The notes under the pieces: model-generated | Seen by the model: only the letters and a program-made list of their open reading frames with translations | Databases searched by the model: none | What the model was told of the DNA's origin: nothing | Position numbers and translations under genes: made by a program | Part shown: piece by piece, positions 49,053 through 56,100 of the stretch | Layout of the letters: the number at the start of each line of letters is the position of its first letter | Numbering within the stretch: position 1 is the stretch's first letter | From: Flavobacterium pectinovorum | GTDB lineage: Bacteria; Bacteroidota; Bacteroidia; Flavobacteriales; Flavobacteriaceae | Assembly (NCBI RefSeq): GCF_006438875.1 | Contig: NZ_RCZH01000001.1 | Coordinates: 185,151 to 241,250 of the forward strand | DNA: 56,100 bases | Direction of reading: 5' to 3'

Positions 49053-49576
49053 TTGTAAGTTTTTTGTGTTAATTAAGATGCGAAGATAGAAGCGCAACAT
49101 TATCTGAATAACATGAACTTATTAATGTATTGTGTTTGTAATGTTAAATTTTGATAGATTTTTTATTCTAATAAATAAATAGAGTAGTTATGTTTAAAAT
49201 TTTAAGATTTTCAATAGTTTAAAATTTAAAATGCTTTTGTTTATTGCTATTCAGCTAAAATTATTACTAAACTTTAGTAGCATTTAGAATGCGGTTTCCC
49301 TAAAAATGTTTCAGAACAAACCCAGCATTTGCGAAAAATAGGCAGTACAGAATTCGTTAACCTTTAATTAAAAATTAAATAATCTTAGATGAACTAATCT
49401 TCAAAAAATATAATTTTGTCTTTATCATTTTTGTATTGATATTGAAGAAAGAAGTATGTTATAAAAAAATCAAAACTTCTCATAAATTATTGAATAATCA
49501 ATTAGTATTTAGGATTCCTTTTGTTATTTTAGACAACTTATAAAAGCAGGCTGCAGCATCAAAAAAACATATATCC
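49053..49576. other. Gene-free spacer
   Basis: A 524-base AT-rich region between divergent genes. I see no ORF, palindrome cassette or repeat, and no clear TAnnTTTG promoter for either gene. Confidence 0.45.
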
Positions 49577-51607
49577 ATGAAGAAAAAGTTTTTAATACTT
49601 TTTAGTTTTATCTTAATTGCAAGTTGTCAAAACACGAGTAATCCTGCGCTGGTTGATCCTGCTTTAAAAGTCGAATATCCAAATCTTTATGATGTTCCTG
49701 TATATATCATAAATAAAGATTATGTCCTTTATGAGGATCGTTACACACACAATATTATTTATCCTGACTTAGCTACTTTCGGAACAAGAAAAGAGGATGA
49801 ATACGCTTTTGCATTTGATAAAAACGGAATTTACGTTAAGGGCGAATTCATCAAAATCGATACTACAGGTTTTATTGTTTTGGGAAATAATAAAGCAATG
49901 GATTTTCTGTGGAAAACAAAGACTAAAGTTTTCAAAAATTCAACGGAGCTAAAAGGCGTTGATGCCGCTACTTTCGAACCAAATCGATCTCAAACCTTCA
50001 ATACTCGTGAGGATACGCAATATTATAAAGACAAGAATTTTATCTATTATTTTGACAAAAAGATAGAAGGTTCTGATGGAGCGACAGCCAATACATATCC
50101 GAATGATTTTTGTCATGATAAAAACTACATTTATTCAGGTGGCGAAATTGCAATTTATAACAAGGAACCGTATCAATATGTAAATTACCATTTTTCTAAA
50201 ACAAAAAAATATGTTTTCTATCGCGGAGCAACATTTCCTAATATGAATACGGATTCTTTGACTGGACTTTCAGGGAATTATGCAAAATATGGCAATAGTG
50301 TTTATTATGAAGACAGAATAACACCAATGCAGCTTAAAAAGAATGCTAAAATTAAAATTTGGGAGGTCTTTTTTCATGATGATTACATAACGGATGGAAC
50401 GGATATTTTTTATCAGGGAATAAAACTGAATGGAAAATATGATATTGCTTCTTTTGGATTCTTTATAAGTTTACCGTGTTTTTATGACAAAAATGGTATT
50501 TATGAACGAAAATTTGATAAGGATTTAAAAAAAGATGTTATTGAAAAACTGCCTTTCAAATACACAGAAAAAGTAAGCACCGCCAACACATTCGAAAATA
50601 AATATACCGGAATTCTTTTTTATAAAAATCAAGCTTATGATTCTCGAAAAGAGAAATTCTATGACGATGTGAGTAAAGAGTTAATTGAACTCGCTAAAAA
50701 GAAAAAAATTGACTCAGACAATCTTGAAGGTTCTCCTAAAGTTGAGATTGATTATAATTTTTATAAAAAGGATGATCGTATTTATTATGCGGATAAACGA
50801 ACCGGATTTGACGCCAATAGTTTCACACTAATGGATAAAAGTCATCAATATTATAAAGACAAAGATGTCGTAATTTACTGCGACAGGTTTGATAAAATAC
50901 AAAAAATGAAGGACGTTGATGTGAGTTCTGCTAAGATTTTCAATTCGTTTTTAGTGGACAAAAATTACTTGTATTGCAAAAATGTAAAAATCATAAAAAG
51001 TGCGGGGATAGAATTACTCGCCATTTTTGCCGGATATAGAGGGGGATTTTGCGGTAACGATCCAACTCCGGTTTCCGATTTTTATTTATTCAAAAATAAG
51101 GAAGGATTCTGGCTTGTAAAAATTTCGGATGAAATCTCCTATCGATTTTTAGGAAAAGTATTTGATCGCAATTGGGATCCTGCTTTTAGAGTCATTGAAC
51201 TTCATAAAAAGTATGGAAACGTTAGAGATCAATTTCCGCAAAAGCAAGTAGTTGAAATAGAAAATGAGCTGCCTGCGAATGAAATATACAGTACATCTGC
51301 GGTTGAAGTTTTACCTAAATATTCTGGCGGTATACAGAAAATGTATGCTTTTTTAAAGAAAAATTACGTGATTCCCAAAGCCGCATTAGAAGATGACGGT
51401 ACAGTTTCGGGTGTATTTGCCAGCTTTGTAATTGAAAAGGATGGAACATTATCAGATATAAAAGTTCTTCATGATTATGGATATGGATCAGGAAAAGAAA
51501 TGGAGCGAGTTTTAAAATTATTGCCCAATTGGGAACCGGCAATGATAAAAGGAAAAGTAGTAAGATGTAAGTATAGCATACCATTTTATGCTTCGAATTC
51601 AAACTAA
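49577..51607 (+). CDS. DKNYY-repeat lipoprotein with C-terminal TonB_C domain
   Basis: A 676-aa lipoprotein (signal MKKKFLILFSFILIAS, then C-Q-N-T). Most of the protein is a series of short beta repeats with the DKNYY signature: YKDKNFIYYFDKKIEGSD, HDKNYIYSGG, YDKNGIYERKF, YKDKDVVIYCDRF, VDKNYLYCKNV. The last ~100 residues form a TonB C-terminal-like domain (EVLPKYSGGIQKMYAFLKKN, VIEKDGTLSDIKVLHDYGYG, LPNWEPAMIKGKVVRCKYSI). TonB_C normally contacts outer-membrane receptors. Here it lacks the usual N-terminal TM anchor and instead sits on a lipid-anchored repeat protein. A paralogue with the same plan faces it tail to tail. Confidence 0.82.
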   Translation: MKKKFLILFSFILIASCQNTSNPALVDPALKVEYPNLYDVPVYIINKDYVLYEDRYTHNIIYPDLATFGTRKEDEYAFAFDKNGIYVKGEFIKIDTTGFIVLGNNKAMDFLWKTKTKVFKNSTELKGVDAATFEPNRSQTFNTREDTQYYKDKNFIYYFDKKIEGSDGATANTYPNDFCHDKNYIYSGGEIAIYNKEPYQYVNYHFSKTKKYVFYRGATFPNMNTDSLTGLSGNYAKYGNSVYYEDRITPMQLKKNAKIKIWEVFFHDDYITDGTDIFYQGIKLNGKYDIASFGFFISLPCFYDKNGIYERKFDKDLKKDVIEKLPFKYTEKVSTANTFENKYTGILFYKNQAYDSRKEKFYDDVSKELIELAKKKKIDSDNLEGSPKVEIDYNFYKKDDRIYYADKRTGFDANSFTLMDKSHQYYKDKDVVIYCDRFDKIQKMKDVDVSSAKIFNSFLVDKNYLYCKNVKIIKSAGIELLAIFAGYRGGFCGNDPTPVSDFYLFKNKEGFWLVKISDEISYRFLGKVFDRNWDPAFRVIELHKKYGNVRDQFPQKQVVEIENELPANEIYSTSAVEVLPKYSGGIQKMYAFLKKNYVIPKAALEDDGTVSGVFASFVIEKDGTLSDIKVLHDYGYGSGKEMERVLKLLPNWEPAMIKGKVVRCKYSIPFYASNSN

Positions 51608-51652
51608 TTACATATCAATTTAAGAAAGCGGTTTTTTATACTAATTATAAAG

Positions 51653-53650
51653 TTATTGATCTCTAGTAATGACGAAATAATTAGCATATCGCACCGGTAA
51701 TCCTTTATATTTTGCGGGAATCCATTTTGGCATCTTTTTTACCACTCTCAAAGCTTCCTGGTCAGAACCGTAACCGTAATGTCTTTGAACCCTTATATCG
51801 GTTAGCGTTCCATCTTTTTCTACTATAAAAGACATATAAACCCGCCCTTTGAGTTTCTCACCCTCATCTTCAATTGGTTTAAAGTTTTTATTGATAAACT
51901 TGATTTGTTTTTTTAATCCACCCGGGAATTCAGGTTTTACGTCTACTTCTAAAGAGTTATAGATTTTGCTTTTATCAATCGATATTTTGCTTTCGACAGG
52001 AATTTTGTATAAAGGAGTAATGTTTCCTAAACCTTCAATAGATTTATTGCCTAAAAAATTAATTCTGACTTCGTCTGAAATAAGAACAAGCCAATATCCT
52101 TCGCTATTCTTCAAGAGATAAAAATCTGATGTAGGCGTTTTGTCCAAACTGCAACCTTGCCTTCTTCCCATATAATAAGCCAAAAATTCTACATCAGTAT
52201 TTTTAATTATTCTGTAATTTCTACAATAAATATAATCCTTGTCTGCCAGGAAATAATTAGATCTGTGCAGCGTTTTTACGTCAAGTCCTGAAACAGGCAC
52301 AAGCCCGCTGATGTTGCGGGTATAAGCGGTATTTTTATCTCTGTAATATTCTCCAACAGGTTCAAATGTTTGCGCATCGGCGGTTGTTTCCTTGCCATTC
52401 AGATATATTTTATTGTTGACTTCATAAAATTGATATTCGAATGTTTTGGTTTCGAATATTTTGTTATTGATCATCTTTATATCCAATTTGTTCTTTTTTG
52501 CCAGATCAATTTGTTCCGGAGTTAGATTTTTGTAAAGCTGTTTTTCCAAAACATCATATGCCTGATTTTCATAAACCAGATATTTTGAATTACGACCTTG
52601 AAAAGAATTTAAGTCAGAAACCTTTTTAGTGTACAAAAAAGGGAATTTTTTATTTATTGATTTATGCTCTTTCTCGGTCCATTGAAGTTCGTAAATTCCA
52701 TTTTTATCAAAGGTATATTCAGAATTAGAGATCACGCCAAAAGTTTTGGCATCAAATTCCGGTTGTAATAAGTTACTGCCAATATAGACATGTATACCAT
52801 CTGTAATATAAGCAATGTTGCCCTTATCCCAAATTTTGACATTCTTGAAATTCTTTGGCAGTATTGGCGTTTTTTGGTCTCGGAAATAAACAAAATTTTT
52901 ATCCATAGCATAATATCTGGACAAACCGTGAATAGTTGTAACATCCATGCCTTGCACGACCATTTGAGTGTGAAAGTTCAATACATTTTTTGAAGTTTTT
53001 ACCAGATAATCATTTACAGAATGAATGGTATCTCCGTTATACATTCCGATTTTACCCTCGATATAAACATAATTTTTATCGTAAATTATCTCATCAAAGG
53101 AGTTAGAAACAGAAGCTACATCAGAACCTTCTATTTTTTTGAATTTGTAGTAAACATAATTTTTGTCTTTAAAATAGTTCTCGTTGCTATAACCAGCAGA
53201 TTTAAAGCTTTTGACATCAATACCTTCCTTGATTTCGGTAGCATCCATGAAGAGTTTTTGATTGGTTTTCCAGAGCATTTGTCTTCTGCGGTTATTATCC
53301 GGAGATCTAATTTCGGCAACAAACTTAAATCCTGTTGTATCCGTTGCGATGAAATCTCCATCAAAGTAAATTCCATTTTTATCTAAAGCAAAAAGAGTGT
53401 TATAAAAGTTTCTGGGAATTTTAAACGTTTCCAGATCTACCTTTAATATGTTCCGCACATTGATATCCTTTTGATAAACTACATAATTTTTGTTTATAAT
53501 ATAAAAAGGTCTATTCAACGGTAGATCGGGATACAATACTAGTGTAGTGTCAATAATAGGATCTTTAATCGAAACAAAAGCGGGGTTTTGAGCAAGGCTT
53601 AAGTTTGATTTAAGAATCAACAGTAATACAAAAAGTAGATATTTATTCAT
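51653..53650 (-). CDS. DKNYY-repeat secreted protein with C-terminal TonB_C domain
   Basis: A 665-aa paralogue of the convergent neighbour. The start at 53650 (MNKYLLFVLLLILKSNLSLA, then Q-N-P) gives a type I signal peptide without a lipobox. It is preferred over a start 26 codons upstream. DKNYY units: FALDKNGIYFDGDFIATDTT, YFKDKNYVYYKFKKIEGSDV, YDKNYVYIEGK, MDKNFVYFRDQ, ADKDYIYCRNYRI. The TonB_C tail contains VKPEFPGGLKKQIKFINKNF, FIVEKDGTLTDIRVQRHYGY and MPKWIPAKYKGLPVRYANYF. The pair thus differs mainly in export form: lipid-anchored versus soluble or otherwise attached. The two stop codons are 45 bases apart. Confidence 0.82.
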   Translation of the reverse strand: MNKYLLFVLLLILKSNLSLAQNPAFVSIKDPIIDTTLVLYPDLPLNRPFYIINKNYVVYQKDINVRNILKVDLETFKIPRNFYNTLFALDKNGIYFDGDFIATDTTGFKFVAEIRSPDNNRRRQMLWKTNQKLFMDATEIKEGIDVKSFKSAGYSNENYFKDKNYVYYKFKKIEGSDVASVSNSFDEIIYDKNYVYIEGKIGMYNGDTIHSVNDYLVKTSKNVLNFHTQMVVQGMDVTTIHGLSRYYAMDKNFVYFRDQKTPILPKNFKNVKIWDKGNIAYITDGIHVYIGSNLLQPEFDAKTFGVISNSEYTFDKNGIYELQWTEKEHKSINKKFPFLYTKKVSDLNSFQGRNSKYLVYENQAYDVLEKQLYKNLTPEQIDLAKKNKLDIKMINNKIFETKTFEYQFYEVNNKIYLNGKETTADAQTFEPVGEYYRDKNTAYTRNISGLVPVSGLDVKTLHRSNYFLADKDYIYCRNYRIIKNTDVEFLAYYMGRRQGCSLDKTPTSDFYLLKNSEGYWLVLISDEVRINFLGNKSIEGLGNITPLYKIPVESKISIDKSKIYNSLEVDVKPEFPGGLKKQIKFINKNFKPIEDEGEKLKGRVYMSFIVEKDGTLTDIRVQRHYGYGSDQEALRVVKKMPKWIPAKYKGLPVRYANYFVITRDQ

Positions 53651-53922
53651 TTGTTCTTGTTTCGTGATTTTAATAGAATGCTGCTTAAATTCCTTTTCGC
53701 AATACATCTTTACTATTAAAGAGGACAATTTAGGAAAAAAGGTTGGGAGAGAGGTGCAATTTATTTTTATAAAACGGTAATTGATGTTGCCGTTATTTGG
53801 TTTAACAAAAAAATAAAAATTTAATTCTTGCAGAAATATTGATTGTTTTTATTGTAAGTTCTTGATTTGTAATATTTTAATTTCGTGTATTATGCGTTGA
53901 AAAACATCTAAATTTAGCCAAT

Positions 53923-53977
53923 TACTAACTTATTAGTAAAAATACTAATTAATTAGTTTGTCTACTAATTAATTAGT
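53923..53977. promoter_or_regulatory. Three phased BlaI operators
   Basis: Two identical perfect palindromes, ACTAATTAATTAGT, at 53944-53957 and 53964-53977. A third, imperfect one (TACTAACTTATTAGTA) lies at 53923-53938. The three centres lie at 53930.5, 53950.5 and 53970.5, exactly 20 bases apart, about two helical turns. They cover the promoter of the BlaI-like gene, so autorepression with cooperative binding on one DNA face is expected. Confidence 0.8.
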
Positions 53978-53987
53978 AGTATCTTCG
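53957..53987 (+). promoter_or_regulatory. Promoter of the blaI-M56 operon
   Basis: TTTG at 53957-53960, a 19-base spacer and TATCTTCG at 53980-53987, one base from TAnnTTTG. It is embedded in the operator array, with one palindrome filling the spacer. The ATG follows 15 bases later. Confidence 0.55.
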
Positions 53988-54002
53988 TAAAAAGATTTAA
54001 CC

Positions 54003-54365
54003 ATGATAAAACTAGCCAAACGAGAAGAACAGATCATGCAAGTGTTTTGGGATTTAGACAAAGCCTTTATAAGAGATATAATTCCATTATTGCCAGATCC
54101 AAAACCACATTATAATAGTGTTGCAACAATTGTAAAGATTCTAAAAGACAAAGGATTCCTGAATAGTGAAACTGCAGGAAACATGCATTGTTTTTTTCCG
54201 ATAATAAGTAGGGAAGAGTATCAGCAATTTGCACTGAAAGATATCGTTAGCCAGTATTTTGATAATTCGTACCCACGAATGCTTGCTTTTTTTGCAAAAG
54301 AGCAAAAGCTTACAGAAAATGATTTGGATGAAATAGTTGATATCATTAAAAAAGGAAAAGTATGA
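54003..54365 (+). CDS. BlaI/MecI/CopY-family repressor
   Basis: A 120-aa winged-helix repressor. The motif order is that of the family: LAKREEQIMQVFWDLDKAFI, LPDPKPHYNSVATIVKILKD (recognition helix with Y-x-x-V-x-T) and KGFLNSETAGNMHCFFPIIS, then a C-terminal dimerisation helix. Usually such a repressor is inactivated by proteolysis triggered by an M56 membrane sensor, and the sensor is encoded next. The genes overlap by four bases (ATGA), so they are translationally coupled. Three phased palindromes before the gene are the likely targets. No beta-lactamase is visible in the window. Confidence 0.93.
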   Translation: MIKLAKREEQIMQVFWDLDKAFIRDIIPLLPDPKPHYNSVATIVKILKDKGFLNSETAGNMHCFFPIISREEYQQFALKDIVSQYFDNSYPRMLAFFAKEQKLTENDLDEIVDIIKKGKV

Positions 54366-56100
54366 TACCTTATATCTTATATACAGCACTTATTCTCGCA
54401 GCTTGTCTTGTATTTTACAAACTGCTTCTGCAAAAAGAAACCTTCTTTCATTTGAACCGATATGTATTGTTGTCTTGCATGATTATGGCTTTTATTTTGC
54501 CGCTCGTTCCGATTCCTCAACAATTATCATTAAGAAAAACCGCCGTAGAAAAGCCTGTTGTAGTTGCCAAAGTTCCGGTTAACAAGATTGAAACCACAAA
54601 GTCAATAGTGCAGCCTGCCGAGCCAACAGTTGTCGAGCAAACCAAGGAAACCTTTAAGATAGAATCAGTTGTGCAATGGCTGGTTTATTTGTATTGGTTT
54701 GGAGTTATCGTTTTTGCGCTTAACTTCCTGATGCAAGTAGTATTATTGCTTTACAGAGCGTATTCAAAATCAGTAATTCAGGATGGGAAATTCCGAATTA
54801 TCGAAATTACTGACGACAAAGCTCCTTGTTCTTTTGCCAATAATATCTTTATCAATCCGGAGAAATATGAGTGGGAAATCTACAATCAGATTTTGCTGCA
54901 CGAAAAGATCCATATCGAGCAAAAACACACTATAGATCTGTTACTTGCAGAGATGGTCCTTATCTTTCAATGGTTTAATCCGTTTGCATGGCAATGGAGA
55001 AAAGCATTAGAAATTAATCTTGAATTTTTGACAGACGATCAAATGCTTCAGCAAGAAACTGTCGAAAAAGAAAGCTACCAGTTTAGTTTACTAAAAGTAG
55101 CTGCGCCCCAATTCCCTTTGAGTCTTACAACCAATTATAATCAATCACTATTAAAAAAACGAATCATCATGATGAACTCAAAAAAATCAAACGTGCACAC
55201 CACTTGGAAATATTTTTTCCTATTGCCAATATTGGTGTTGTTTGCGTGCCTTTTTAATCAACCGGCAGCGCAAAGTCAAAATTTAAAAACGCTAAATGCT
55301 CTGGATTCTCAGGAAAATCTAAAAGAGAATCTGGATATTAAAAGCGAAATGAAAACTGAAGGAGACTGGTTTGCCACAATCAAAGGCAATACCGTAGAAA
55401 TTAACTTCAAAAGTAATGAAACCGACAATTCTTCCAGTACTTTTCAGTTAAGCGAACTTGCCAATATTCCAAGAGATAAACAAGGTACATTTACGTTAGC
55501 ACGTGAAGCAGGAACAATGTCTTTTGATGGCAAATTTGAAGGTAATAAAGGTATGGGAACCTATAAATTTATACCAAACAAGGAGTATAGCGCTGCAATG
55601 TTAAAAGAAGGAGTTGTAATTAAAAAAGACATTGATCTTATCGTTTTCTTTATGATCAATATCAAAGTTTCTTATGTGCAAATGCTAAAGAAAAATGGCT
55701 ATACTTATATTGATAAAGACCAGCTTATTCCTCTTGCTGCCTTAAATATTGATGAAGCTTATATAACTTCTATCAAACAAGTGCTTCCGGATATTGATTT
55801 AGACAATCTGGTTCCTTTTAAATCATTGGATATTGACAAAGCTTTTATCGAAGAAATACGCAAAGCAGGTTATAAAGATGTTAGTCCGGGTAAACTTATT
55901 GCTTTAAAATCTCAGGGAATCGATGGAAAATACATTACCGATGTCCGCAATTCTAATAAAGAGGATAAGGGAGATAATAATAAAAATTCAGATGATGAAG
56001 ACGATGATATCATTGCTTTTAAAGCCTTGAATGTTGATCAGGAATATATTAATTCGTTCAAAAAATTAGGATACAATAACATTTCAAACAGTGATTTAAT
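54362..56100 (+). CDS. M56-family (BlaR1/MecR1-like) membrane metallopeptidase sensor, 3' end cut by window
   Basis: Open through the window end (579 codons visible). Two N-terminal TMs (ILYTALILAACLVFYKLLL, YVLLSCMIMAFILPLV) and a third (VVQWLVYLYWFGVIVFALNF) frame the cytoplasmic peptidase domain. Its zinc motif is H-E-K-I-H at residues 180-184, followed by FQWFNPFAWQWRKALEINLE. A fourth TM (YFFLLPILVLFACLFN) leads to a long extracytoplasmic part. Instead of a penicillin-binding sensor domain this has a beta-rich segment (about 335-420). Then come repeats of ~30 residues of the type G-Y-x-x-[IV]-x-x-x-x-L-I-x-L-x-x-x-x-I-D-x-x-Y-I. The signal sensed is therefore probably not a beta-lactam. 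Confidence 0.9.
   Translation, partial: MIPYILYTALILAACLVFYKLLLQKETFFHLNRYVLLSCMIMAFILPLVPIPQQLSLRKTAVEKPVVVAKVPVNKIETTKSIVQPAEPTVVEQTKETFKIESVVQWLVYLYWFGVIVFALNFLMQVVLLLYRAYSKSVIQDGKFRIIEITDDKAPCSFANNIFINPEKYEWEIYNQILLHEKIHIEQKHTIDLLLAEMVLIFQWFNPFAWQWRKALEINLEFLTDDQMLQQETVEKESYQFSLLKVAAPQFPLSLTTNYNQSLLKKRIIMMNSKKSNVHTTWKYFFLLPILVLFACLFNQPAAQSQNLKTLNALDSQENLKENLDIKSEMKTEGDWFATIKGNTVEINFKSNETDNSSSTFQLSELANIPRDKQGTFTLAREAGTMSFDGKFEGNKGMGTYKFIPNKEYSAAMLKEGVVIKKDIDLIVFFMINIKVSYVQMLKKNGYTYIDKDQLIPLAALNIDEAYITSIKQVLPDIDLDNLVPFKSLDIDKAFIEEIRKAGYKDVSPGKLIALKSQGIDGKYITDVRNSNKEDKGDNNKNSDDEDDDIIAFKALNVDQEYINSFKKLGYNNISNSDL

Noticed and set aside
1..56100. rRNA, tRNA, prophage, integron or IS transposase genes
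   Set aside because: I looked for cloverleaf-like sequences, rRNA cores, integrase and transposase motifs and found none in the window.

Overview
The window reads as chromosome of a Flavobacterium-like member of the Bacteroidota. The DNA is AT-rich, and promoters have the phylum's form (TTG, about 20 bases, TAnnTTTG) rather than the sigma70 form. Shine-Dalgarno sites are absent or weak. Two secreted proteins end in type IX secretion (T9SS) sorting domains, and there is a cobalamin TonB-receptor locus with surface lipoproteins. I see no rRNA, tRNA, CRISPR array, transposase, integrase or phage gene. All mobility signs are small non-coding palindromic elements.

Layout. 1-2.1 kb: azoreductase and HxlR regulator facing an NmrA-like reductase across a shared operator/promoter region. 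2.1-2.8 kb: palindrome cassette, a 103-aa orphan and a possible coding relic. 3.0-6.1 kb: metNIQ methionine importer behind a Met/Cys-rich leader peptide and a terminator, which looks like translation-coupled attenuation. 6.4-13.7 kb: cell-envelope genes (deacetylase lipoprotein, MprF-like flippase/transferase, and a 1128-aa GH18+CE4+GT2 fusion). 13.8-18.1 kb: xylose isomerase facing a T9SS-secreted GH27/36-like glycosidase. 18.4-25.9 kb: TetR-controlled TolC/HlyD/two-ATPase/two-permease exporter resembling E. coli YbhGFSR with its regulator CecR, and carrying palindromes inside the operon. 26.1-30.9 kb: cobalamin riboswitch, TonB receptor, BtuG-like propeller lipoprotein and PKD lipoprotein. 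31-34 kb: small secreted protein, OsmC peroxidase, secreted hydrolase. 34.3-37.5 kb: OxyR, a compound palindrome element, GH130 phosphorylase. 38-39.8 kb: map, NTF2-like and GNAT genes. 39.9-42.7 kb: an amidoligase-like protein and a papain-like Cys hydrolase, neither a standard gene. 43-46 kb: MFS transporter, PhyH dioxygenase, GNAT. 46-49 kb: large T9SS protein. 49.6-53.7 kb: two tail-to-tail DKNYY/TonB_C paralogues. 54-56.1 kb: BlaI/M56 sensor pair behind three phased operators, cut by the window end.

The most interesting items are: (1) the Met/Cys leader and attenuator ahead of metNIQ; (2) families of palindrome cassettes whose hairpin arms covary while the CC/GG core and flanking motifs stay fixed, arranged as nested inverted repeats; (3) the amidoligase-like plus papain-like pair; (4) the BlaI operators, whose centres lie exactly 20 bases apart; (5) identical 16-base palindromes before tetR and tolC. 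Family assignments are from reading motifs by eye; no database was searched.
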